From contig BTPP01000003.1 of assembly GCA_037102815.1 (NCBI GenBank), positions 434,001 through 498,000 of the forward strand: a stretch of DNA of 64,000 nt, given 5' to 3'. This document shows, piece by piece, positions 31,600 through 41,695 of the stretch. Each line of letters opens with the position of its first letter. The stretch's first letter is position 1. Made by a program: the position numbers and the translations under genes. The notes below the pieces were generated by a model, which was not told the DNA's origin, searched no databases, and saw only the letters and a list, made by a program, of their open reading frames with translations. This DNA comes from Neurospora intermedia (lineage: Eukaryota; Ascomycota; Sordariomycetes; Sordariales; Sordariaceae).

Positions 31600-34500
31600 A
31601 TGACCGCCCCCAACTCCGCCCCTGCCTCGAGCAGGAAAAGGGTCCGAAGACGCAGACAAGACAAGCCCGCCTTGTCGGCCAAATTGGTCCTCGATGCCCA
31701 TGTCAAGGGCGATGTTGGTGTCATTGCTACCGACCTCTTCGCCGACCTCTTCCCTCATCTCTGGGCTAGTATGTAAAATATCTGCCCCTATTGTGGGTTT
31801 CATCCTGCCTTGTATCATGGGCTCTGACTAACTGGTCACTCTGGCTTGACAGATGGCGACAGCCAGGACAAGGTTCATGTTGCAATCGCTCCTTGGGCAC
31901 CAAGCCAAACCCCCGAGGTCAACAACTGGTCCATTGTACCCGTCATTCGATCTTCCACCGTTGCGTCGTCCACTGTACAGTTCTCGCCCTCATCGCTGGC
32001 CCTCCAGTCTTTCGCGACACACCTCCAGCAGGCTGCGCCCTCAAAGCTTTCCGGCCATAACAAAGGTGGCATTGAGATCCTGATCTTGGATGTTTCGCCC
32101 ATCGAGCTCGATACCGTCTTTGTGAACCTTGACGGAGAATTGGCTAAGAGACTGGAAGATGGGGAGGGAACCTTCTTCCGCGAACACCCAGTCAACGGCA
32201 AGGGCAAGGCTCGTGCCGATGCTACCCCTGAGGAACACTTGACAGCTGCTTTGCGCACTGCCCTCGGTACCTTGAAGATTGTGCATTCTGGCGATCTCTT
32301 CCCATTGCCACTACCACCTCACCCAGTTACCCACCAACCTCCAAACCCAGGACGGATAACGCTTTGCGAACCTGTGGCTCAGGGTATCCTCGCCCCTACT
32401 ACAAAGATCATCGTGTCGAGAGGGCGCACCAGCAAGACCAAACGTAGCTCCGCATCTGGCCAGCAACAGGGGCGCAAACTGAACGGAGTGGCCGAAGACG
32501 ACGAAGATGCCTACTTCTCGGCTGCCGAGGAAGACCGCGACAGCAAGACCAATGCCCAAACGGCTGAAACAGATGCAGACGATACCGAATTCGAGCCACA
32601 GGCTGGAGAAGATGAGGACAACTTGTCGGATGATTCATTAGATGAAATAATATCCCTTCAAGTTCCTACTCTACCCACTACGGTCACCGGCCAATCTACA
32701 ATAGGAACGGGCACCCCGACGATGCTCAGGGGCAGGAAGACCAACGGTCCTGGGTCGGTTATCTCCAGTTATACTGCCACCACCGCCAGACCAGACCGAC
32801 CTCGTGGCCGGCTCTTCAAGGCGCAAGGATTAATGAAACCTATCCCACCTGATCTGCTCCACCCTAAACCTACACCCGAAGACGATGAAGAAGCGTGCAT
32901 CTACGTGGATATGAGGGATCTCACCAGGGTGGGTTGTTTCTCTGGAGACTGGATACGAGTTGAGGCGGCCTCTGAACCGCCCTCCAACGGGCTCGGTGCG
33001 TTTGGTTTGGGAAGCTTCGTGGAACAGGAAGCAGACGAGATTAACTGGAGACCCGCGAGGGTTTTCGGCCTGCCTGAAGGGTATTCGAGCCGTTCAGCGA
33101 CCAGGTCACACCACTCTAGACATGATAGCCGGAACTCGTCCTTCTTTGAGGCACAGTCCCAAAAGTCGAATCCACCGGCTTATACTTCGCCTATTCTTCT
33201 CGCAAACTTAGACAACCCTCCCTATCTTCGTCTATCACCGATCAAGCGCCCTTCGAGCTCCATCATCAAGGGCGTCGCTGCTCAGTCAAAGACCAGCTCA
33301 TCCTTGAAGCCACCATTTGCTCGCGAGGTGATCCTACAACATGTGAGAACACCCACAGCGGTCGAGAGAGACGTACAGTCTGCGGTCATGGCTGGCCTGA
33401 AACACTATTTTGAGAGGAGATTGCGGGTTCTCAAGACTGGAGATCTCATTGCTGTACCCATTGACACCCAGTTGGGCAAGGCTCTCCAGGAGAGTACAAT
33501 CCCTGGTGAGGATTCTGCCATCGATGAGGTCTTGGGTCTGATTGCTGCAACACGTCCTGGACAGAGCCTACATTATGACGATGTTGCCTGGTTCAGGGTT
33601 GGTCACGTCCAGGCCATGAAGCAAGACAGCACAGAAGCGGTCGATGGCGAGGAGGCAGAGGACCTATGGGGCGGAATCGCCTGTGTAGATATCTCGCTCA
33701 CACATCTCGAACAAACAGGATCTGTCACAGGCCGCGTTCCGGGCACGATCTCCAACAGCTGGCAGTATTACCTGGGTACCAGGAAGCTTCCCAAGCACCA
33801 GCAAAACCCAGGGCTACCTGCTCAACTGCAAACACTAGAGCCCGAGAAGCAGTATGTCTCATCGCTCCGAAGGAAACTTCGCGAGCTCATGGCTGCCGCC
33901 ACCAGTAAACCCGCGCTTCATCTCAACTTGCCACCACTGGCCATTCTCCTTGTGTCGACGCAAAGGCATATCGGCAAGGCAGCCACAGCCATGCAAGCCT
34001 GTTCAGACATTGGTCTGCACACATTTGCCATAGACGCTTATGACATTGTGAATGATGGCGGTGGTGGAGGTGGTAGCGATGTCAAGACAGCTGGGTTCTT
34101 GACATCGCGCGCTGAGCGTGCTATGAGCTGTGGTCCCGAATCATGCGTCCTCCTGGTCCGCCACATTGAAGCCCTTACTGCCGACCGCATGGTTTCTTCC
34201 ATCAAGGAGATCTTGGCCGACGCTAGGGTTTTGATCGCCACCACCACCGAAGTTGAGAAGGTTCCAGACGGCATCCGTGCCCTCTTCACACACGAGTTGG
34301 AGATGAGTGCTCCCGACGAGCAAGAGAGAGAGGGTATCCTCAGCTCCATCCTCGCCGACCGTGGCATCGGTCTTGACCATGGGGTCGATCTCAGCGGCAT
34401 CGCCCTCAAGACTGCCGCGCTCGTAGCAGGCGATCTCGTCGACGTTGTTGACCGTGCTTTGGTTGCGCAGCGATCCCGCCTCGAGAAGCTCACCGCCAAA

Positions 34501-35865
34501 GCGACTGGCAGCATCACCTTCCGTGACGTTCAGCTCGCCGGTGGCCCAGCCGCCTCTGGCCTGACCAAGCAGGACTTTGAATTAGCCGTCGATGCCGCCC
34601 GCAAGAACTTTGCTGATTCCATCGGCGCGCCGAAGATTCCCAACGTCACATGGGACGACGTCGGTGGCCTAGGCAACGTCAAAGACGCCATCACCGAGAC
34701 CATCCAGCTTCCGCTTGAGCGCCCCGAGCTGTTCGCCAAGGGCATGAAGAAGCGCTCCGGTATCCTGTTTTACGGACCGCCCGGTACCGGCAAGACGCTC
34801 CTGGCCAAGGCCATCGCCACCGAGTACAGCCTCAACTTCTTCAGCGTCAAGGGTCCCGAGCTGTTGAACATGTACATTGGTGAGTCCGAAGCCAACGTGC
34901 GGAGGGTGTTCCAGCGTGCCCGCGACGCCCGGCCTTGCGTCGTCTTCTTCGACGAGCTGGACTCCGTCGCTCCCAAGAGAGGTAATCAGGGCGACAGCGG
35001 CGGTGTCATGGATCGTATCGTGTCGCAGCTGTTGGCGGAGCTCGACGGCATGTCGGGCGGCGAAGGCGGAGGCGGCGGTGTGTTCGTCATCGGTGCGACC
35101 AATAGACCTGATTTGCTGGATCCTGCACTGCTGAGACCCGGTCGCTTCGATAAGATGTTGTACCTGGGTGTCTCGGATACGCACGACAAGCAGGTGACTA
35201 TCATGGAGGCTTTGACTAGAAAGTACGTATTTTTTTTCCCCCTTCCTCTTCTTCTTCTTCAACCCCCGATACTAACCGATATACCCCTTTCCAACAGATT
35301 CACTCTCCACCCAACCGTCTCCCTCCGCTCTGTCGCCGAGCGTCTCCCTTTCACCTACACCGGCGCCGACTTCTACGCCCTTTGCTCTGACGCCATGCTC
35401 AAGGCCGTTACCCGCCAGGCCACCTTGGTCGACACCAAGATCCGCGAGCTCAACGCCGCCGCCGGTCCAGAGGGAAAACAGATCTCGACTGCCTACTTCT
35501 TTGATCACTATGCCACCAAGGAGGATATCAGCGTCATGGTAACCGAACAAGACTTTTTGGATGCCCACAGGGAACTGGTGCCCTCCGTTAGTGCAGGCGA
35601 GTTGGAGCACTATGAGCAGGTTAGGGCTATGTTTGAGGGGGCTAAGGATAAGGACAAGAAGAAGGAGGGTGCTGATGGTGACGGCAACGGAGTGGATGGA
35701 CTTGAGAGCGGCAATGGGAATGGGATGCTGGCTATTACAATGGGTGATGACGGCAAGGGAAAGGGAAAGGCGGCTGATAACGATGTCAATGGTGGGAAGG
35801 GCAAGGAAGGCGTTTCGCCTTTCCAGGAATCGGGGGGAGATGAGGATGAGGGGTTATATGATTAG
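31600..35865 (+). CDS. pex6: Peroxisomal biogenesis AAA ATPase Pex6 (peroxin-6)
   Basis: Exons 31600-31768, 31853-35222 and 35298-35865 give 1368 aa. The D1 AAA domain is degenerate: its Walker A reads VSTQRHIGKAA (Lys765). The D2 domain is intact, with FYGPPGTGKTLLAKAIATEY (from Gly1031), the Walker B VVFFDELDSVAPKRG (Asp1090, Glu1091) and GATNRPDLLDPALLRPGRFDKMLYLG as second region of homology. This pairing of a broken D1 and a working D2 is characteristic of Pex6. With Pex1 it forms the hexamer that pulls ubiquitinated Pex5 from the peroxisomal membrane. A Ser/Glu-rich disordered section (about residues 200-310) and an acidic Gly/Lys-rich tail flank the core. The second intron (75 nt) is in frame and stop-free, but it interrupts the conserved TRKFTLHP junction. 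Confidence 0.95.
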
Positions 35866-36232
35866 CAGGTTGGTGATGTAATTTTGGATAGCATGGGAGG
35901 GAAAGGGGTGTGATAATGCGGGTTGTCATGCTGCACCGCACACACGTGGTTGAGAGATGGGATGGGACTACACTACCTTTTTAGATATGTCTAGACAAAA
36001 CGAGGGGTTGCCATTAAAGGAGAGGGATAGGTAAATAATCAAGCAACATCGACGAACATGGAAAACATGAAGTTGGCGTGACAACTAGTCAGATCAGCAG
36101 CACGTAATAGACGAGTATAATTTGTTGATTTATCTGAGGTATCCTCTTGACATGAGCAGAATATCAGATTTCCTTCAATTACCACCTGAGGATTCTTCCC
36201 CTTTCCCTCATTATTCCCTTTTTTCAGTACTC
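35866..36232. other. Intergenic region between convergent genes
   Basis: Presumed 3' UTRs of PEX6 (+) and the SH3BGR-like gene (-). Nothing else seen. Confidence 0.55.
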
Positions 36233-37492
36233 CTACTCCTCAACCTCTTGATCAGGAACTTCCTTTATAGTCTCCGCCCTCTCAATTTCCTTGATCTCCT
36301 CGTCCGTCGCACTCTCTATCAACGCCCCCTGCAACGACGTGATGGGCGCGTCCACGTCCGTCGGCTGCCACGTCGTCGACGTCGGCGACTGCACCGTTCG
36401 CGACGCCCCACTGTCGTCCTTCCACCCGCTTGAGGTCGGCGACTGGAGACCGAAGCCCGCTACCTCCGCCGCTGAAGGTGGGGGAGATTGAGCTGAGGAA
36501 CTGTGGGTTGGAATCGGTATGGGGTTGGTTGTGCTTGTTGGTTCTGTAGTTGATGTCGTTGTTGCCGCCTCTTTTGTTGCTGACTGCGCTGGGGTGGATG
36601 CTGTCGGTACCGGTGTCGCTGTTGTCGCCGTCTTCTTTCCAGCTTCTGCGTCCTCTCCCTCTTCCACGGTCGCCGCTTTGGGAGTCTTGCTTGCCGCGGC
36701 AGCGGGCTCGCTGCTCGCGGTCGGTGCTACTGCTGCTTCGTGTACCGGCTTTTCGGCCTCCTTCTCCTTCGCCTCCTCCATCTCCTTGTTGCCATGTTCC
36801 TTCTGCTCCTCCTCCTCCTTGTTCTCCCGTTTTGGCTCCGCAGCACTACCAGTAGCCTTTGTCGCGGCCTGTACCTTCTTCTTCTTAGCCTTCGCGGCGG
36901 CTTCTTCGGCTAGGGTGCGCATCGGCAACGCCTGTGATGCCATGCCGCTTGCTGCTGCTGCTGGGCTAGCACCGGCGCCGGCGGCGGAAGGTTCGGCTGC
37001 AGACTTCTTCTTCTTGCCGTACTTGGGCTTGGGCGGAACGGAGCCGATGGGCGGCTGGGTGAATTCGTCTTGGTAGATGGTGACGTGTTGCTTGAGCTCG
37101 CCGTACTCGTTCCATTCTTCGATTTCGACAATGTCCTGCATGTCTTCAAGTTAGTTTCGAATTCAACCAAGAAGAAAGGAACGTAGTGGGGGTAGAAAAG
37201 GGTGATGGTGGTGGTGGTGGTGTGACAAACTTACACCCACAACGAAACCCTCTTGCACCAGAGCCGGCAGCTTTCGCACACGGCCGTTAGGGTCCTTGCC
37301 GGCACGACGGCCCCAGAGCATGCGCGCCTTGTCGTTTGTGGCCATGTCGACGGCCTTGAAGGGGATGCGGTTGGCTCGAAGGATGGTCTCAAGCCGGGAG
37401 GTGGCTGTCACGATGTGCGACGACCCGGCTGTCAAGGAGGTGTAGATGTAGAGGGCCGGATCGGCCTCGAGCTCTCTCAGCGATGACGCCAT
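36233..37492 (-). CDS. SH3BGR-like thioredoxin-fold protein with long disordered tail
   Basis: Exons (minus) 37492-37235 and 37135-36233, with a 99-nt intron, give 386 aa. Residues 1-110 read LYIYTSLTAGSSHIVTATSRLETILRANRIPFKAVDMATNDKARMLWGRR...LPALVQEGFVVG DIVEIEEWNEYGEL. This is the SH3-domain-binding glutamic-acid-rich family: a glutaredoxin-like fold lacking the CxxC redox pair (here SLTAGS), with the cis-Pro region KLPALVQ. The remaining 270 residues are Ala/Glu/Lys/Thr/Pro-rich and look disordered, with a basic KKKKSAAE stretch near residue 130. The FVVG-DIVEIEE splice joins conserved residues. The function of fungal members is not known to me; a binding rather than catalytic role is likely. 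Confidence 0.82.
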
Positions 37493-38237
37493 GGTTTCGG
37501 TTTCGGGACGGTGCTGGTGTCCTTCGATGGAGTGTTCGACTTGGGGGTTTCGATGGCGTTGGATGCGTGATGTTTCTGAGCTCTTGTGCTGTTGTTTATA
37601 ACTGGAGTGAGAGTAAAGGTGCAACAACGAGGGGATGGAATACAGGCGGTAATGCCCCTTTGCGGTGCTAGGTCCGGTGTAATGAGAAGCGTACGGGGCG
37701 CCCGGTGGACAGGCAATTAAGGAGGTGAGACGAGGGTTGGCCTGCTAACGGCTTACTCCACTGGTGACACGGCAGCGTTATGTACAGCTCTTTCCAGTTC
37801 GCGTGCGATCATGGGGATAGCGGGGTAGCTACCTCTAGGTATCTACACTATATTAGCGACGGGAACAGCCCGTGGAAGGAAGGGGCAGCTGGCCGATTGC
37901 AACCCATATGGGTCTTGATGAGGAATGAGATCATTCCAGTGTATGTCAAAAGAATGATGATGATCCTGCAAGGTGTTGTTTACCACAACTACCTGTTGGG
38001 ACACTCCATATTGAAGTGTGGGGGTCATGGTATGGAATGCGCGGAATGGGCTAGAACAGATGGCTTTCTCTGATTGTTGAAAGTCGGAATTTCGAACAAA
38101 GATACACCAACAAAGCTCGTACCACGACCCAATTCAAAGACAGCAAGCTTCACACAATGGACATATTCTGGCATTTCAAACACTAACGTTCTATTTGTTT
38201 GTGAATGGTGGACAGTGTCCGTATGGATCCCCCGCTT
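37493..38237. other. Intergenic region, SH3BGR-like to molybdopterin synthase gene
   Basis: Upstream of the SH3BGR-like gene (-) and downstream of the MOCS2A-type gene (-). Holds a perfect motif copy TACCTCTAGGTA at 37830-37841. No gene. Confidence 0.5.
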
Positions 38238-38537
38238 TCAGCCGGAGCTGACCGGAGGTATGATAGCCACCTCGTCCCCTGCTTGGATAACAACAGCGTT
38301 ATCCTCGCCGTCTTCATCCTCACTGCTCGGCATATCCACGTAGCCCAAGTTTATCGTAACCAGGCTGTGATCAAGCACCGTCTCTCGGATACCCTGGTAC
38401 CGCTCCTCGAGTGTATCAAAGAGTTTCCGCAAGGGTAGCGGCGCCGGTAGTGCTTCCATATCCTTGCCTGTGTGGGAGCTAGCACTCGCAAAGTACAGGA
38501 TGTTGAAATGACCCTTTGGGGGGTTCGGCGCGCTCAT
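38238..38537 (-). CDS. Molybdopterin synthase sulfur carrier subunit (MoaD/MOCS2A type)
   Basis: A short intronless protein of 99 aa with the beta-grasp pattern FNILYFASASSHTGKDMEALPAPL...LRKLFDTLEERY near the start and NLGYVDM...VIQAGDEVAIIPPVSSG at the end. MoaD-type proteins carry sulfur as a C-terminal glycine thiocarboxylate and, with the MoaE/MOCS2B subunit, convert precursor Z to molybdopterin. Nitrate reductase needs this cofactor. The family usually ends Gly-Gly; here it ends Ser-Gly, keeping only the terminal Gly that bears the thiocarboxylate. The frame is supported by the family length (80-100 aa) and start MSAPNPPKGHFNILYF. The CnxG protein of Aspergillus is the likely orthologue. 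Confidence 0.88.
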   Translation of the reverse strand: MSAPNPPKGHFNILYFASASSHTGKDMEALPAPLPLRKLFDTLEERYQGIRETVLDHSLVTINLGYVDMPSSEDEDGEDNAVVIQAGDEVAIIPPVSSG

Positions 38538-39468
38538 TGTGATCGTGAATCAGATCCTGTCAGACTGTGTCTTGTTAGCCTTCTTGAACGCAAAGGGATC
38601 ATGAAGAATTGATACGAAGTGATTGGTGGCTGGATAGTCAGAGATCTTGGTGATTATTGAGACATCAATGTACTTCAGAGTAGCAAATAATTTAATGCAT
38701 CATCCGAGCCGCAGGGTAGGGAGCCCAATTGGGTGGTTTGGGGGATAGACTTACCAATCGTATATTTTCTGGTGGTTCAGTTGTTTCGTGAGAAATGCAT
38801 CATCTCGCTCAGGAATTCTGGGCTTCAAGACCGACGCATCGTCGTCGAATTGTTTCCGTCACGTGCTGATCGCACTAGTGACAAAAGCAGCTGCTCAAAG
38901 CATGATAACTGACAGCAGCTTTGCAAGATCCCATTGGGTCTCGACGGTAATAGTCTTCACGAAGCCATTGCGCTGTTCCACTTGGAGGCAGTGAAGCCAG
39001 GCGTTGGGAAATGACAAGTCACTGCCGAGAACCTGAGGAAAGAATGTGCAAGAGGAAAATTTCTGCTGGTTTTCAGGACTCAACTTTTTATCGATGAACG
39101 GGAGTGGATCCAAGCTTCTGGTGCCAAGGGTTCACCTGATTGGTCGTTGAGTGGACCTGCAATTGCATCGATGGAAGCTTCCAAGAAACCCTTGAGCTCT
39201 GGGTCGTCAGGGTTCTCGTCCTAAAGTACCAGTTGGTACAACAAGCCCTCGACTTTTTGCAGTTGCAGTAGTAGATACAAGTCGGACATACCAACGGTGT
39301 GTTAAGCAGGGAGTCTCGACCTCACGTCTTCATCTATTTACATGTCTTGCAGAAGATTGCACAGTGATGCGCCCAGGTTCGGTTGGGCTCTCGCAGACAA
39401 GGCGTTCGTGATAATCATTTCGCCTTAATGTTGGATATCTTACTTGGACACCACGACAGCCATGGCGT
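38538..39468. other. Intergenic region, molybdopterin synthase gene to dynamitin gene
   Basis: Upstream of the MOCS2A-type gene and downstream of dynamitin, both minus strand. It contains a coding-like minus-strand stretch with a plausible 71-nt intron (39221-39291), treated under findings because I could not find its start. Confidence 0.45.
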
Positions 39469-40877
39469 TCAATTCAGCTTCGTCATCTTTGCCTCCAACT
39501 CCTTGATCCATCCCGACATGACGTCCATGTTTTTGACCATGGCAGCGTCTCCATCCTTCATGGCTGCTTCGACCTTTTCTAGGCCTTCCTTCCATTGTTG
39601 AATATCACCCGCCATATCAGCCTGCTTTGCTTCTAGACGTGCCAGCGTCTCAGATGCTGTAGCGGCATCGGAATGAATCACCCTGAGAGACCTAAGACGG
39701 TCCAGTAGAGGAGGCAGTAGAGGCGTCAGGTTCTCAATCGTTGGGATGGTTCCGTAGAGGGCGTTGATCTTGGCTGTCAGCTCCGAGTCTTCGGCCGCGG
39801 TTGGATCCATCACTGGCGTTGCGCCTGTCGATGCAAGCGCCTCGTGAGCTGCCTTTGCATTCTTGCGCGCTTTCTCTAGATTTTCAGCCTCCTGGGCCAA
39901 GGTCCGGACTCGGCGAGTAATGCTGTCCAAAGAGGATGTCGAGGCCTCTGATAAGGTCTTGACCTGATTGTGGAGAGTCTCCAAAATAGGTAGTATCGCT
40001 CTCGGTAGGCCGTTCGAGTCGAACTCGGGCATCTCTGGAGATCCAACCCCTAGGGCCTTCTCCAGAATGACGAGCCGGTGATCGAAGTCGGCTGCCTTTG
40101 CTAGCGCATGTGTTTCCTCGTAGGTTGGTGCATAGGTAACAGTGTAGCTCGCGAAGCCTTCTGCGGCTTCCAACGGCCCCTCGTCAATGCGAACAGACTT
40201 GGCTGGCGCTGCTGGAGCCGTTCTAGGCGCAAGCAGGTCATCGAGCTTTGACATCTCATCCAAGGTCCTGCTCAGGGATTCGATTTCCTCCTCGTCCTGG
40301 CCCGCTGTCTCTGATTTGGGCTGCTCTGTCGCTGCCTTCTGCTTCTCATACTCCTCCTTGGCCTCCTCGATTTCGCGCTTTAGCCGTGCAAGCTTTCTGG
40401 CCAAGTTTTCTGCGCCATCCTCGTCACTTAGGTCGCCCAGCTCCTCAGTGCCATCCTCAAGAATCCGTTGCCGCCGACTTGCAGTCTTGTAAGACTTCCT
40501 CTTGCTGCTGAGCCGGTCTGAGAAGTCGACATCGCTGGCGTCTACCGCAGCAGGCATGAACCTCGAACGAGCCTCATCGATCCGGAGACGCGACCGGGAA
40601 ATGGCGGCAGAATCATCTTCTTCCTCATCGAACTCGTTATCAGAGGGTGACCTCACAGTTGTAGGCTTAGAATATGGTTAGTTTTGCGCCGAACGGAACA
40701 GCTGAGAGTCAGCTCACCGGAACTGTGGAATTGTCGTCAGTTAGTTCTGGTGTTTCGTATATATCTGGCGCGGAATCCTGGATTGCGGTGTGGTTAGCAA
40801 CTAGTTCGTTTGCGAGCTTCCAGAGCAGACAGGCTTACCAGGTCCGGCAGGGCAGCATACTTTCGATTTGATGCCAT
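39469..40877 (-). CDS. Dynactin subunit 2 (p50 dynamitin)
   Basis: Exons (minus) 40877-40839, 40777-40718 and 40665-39469 give 431 aa. The start MASNRKYAALPDLDSAPDIYETPEL matches the conserved dynamitin N-terminus (KYADLPxxxxxPDVYET). It is assembled from two very short exons of 39 and 60 nt, both phase 0. The rest is mostly coiled coil: ENLARKLARLKREIEEAKEEYEKQ near residue 115, a second coil with SLDSITRRVRTLAQEAENLEKARK near 270, and a final coil ending WIKELEAKMTKLN. Dynamitin joins the Arp1 filament to the p150 shoulder of dynactin, the activator of cytoplasmic dynein. Loss of dynactin subunits gives ropy hyphae in Neurospora. Intron 2 (52 nt) appears to use an AAG acceptor, since the nearer GAG would break the frame. 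Confidence 0.88.
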
Positions 40878-41695
40878 CTGGAACACTCTGTTCACACGAA
40901 ACAATCACTGAAGTACCCAGGTGTTGGACTTGCGATCTGACGAAGTTGATGCAGAGTGAGTTCGGAGTAGCAAGGTAGTTTCTGTTCAAGCGTGAAGTGG
41001 TGGTGGTAACCTTGAGGCTTCCGCCGTGCTGGAGCTAGTGTCCATACGCAGTACAAATGTGGTGCAACGTGCTGAGGTGTAGGTACCTCTAGGTAACGCT
41101 GTGCTCGTTCTTTGTGTGGCGTTCACAACGCAGGGTACCTAGAGGTAGCATGTCAAGGGGAAAGAGCGCCCCGCGGCCCCGCATTTACCGACACGACGCG
41201 TCGGTCGTCTGAAGTGTCCTATTTGTTGTGTGCGAGTTTCCACTTGGATGCGGGAACCTTGTTGGCTCTGACAGTACATCACGCTTCACGACGGCCCGGG
41301 AAATGCAGTGAGATGAACTAAGGTGCAGGAGGATTACCTCTCAATATCTCCATATTTCTGAAGGTGTGCGTTGCCCTGACCATATGGTCCTCATAAGACA
41401 ACGTATGCGGGCAGGTTATGAGTTTCAATGGTACCTGGGCTGTTTGGCATCCCCCTCCAATACTTTTGACTTTGACTTGCTCGTCCTGGAACCGCAAACA
41501 CAACAACACTCGGCTCTCGCACGACTGCAGCAAGTTCCAGTCTGAGCTCTCAGGCACGATACCGCCTCGCCAATATCCCCAAGGCCTGTTTTGTACCTGA
41601 GCTGTAAGAAGATGAAACCCAGCATGCCACAGCGGTTCCTTGGATTAAGCAAAAATCAACGAGGAGTTCCACCGCTTTTAACCATTCCTTCAAAA
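40878..41695. promoter_or_regulatory. Divergent promoter, dynamitin and RTC4
   Basis: Shared upstream region of two divergent genes. It contains TACCTCTAGGTA at 41084-41095 and TACCTAGAGGTA at 41136-41147, 40 bp apart. The ATG at 41611, in frame with RTC4, is a possible alternative start of that gene. Confidence 0.5.
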
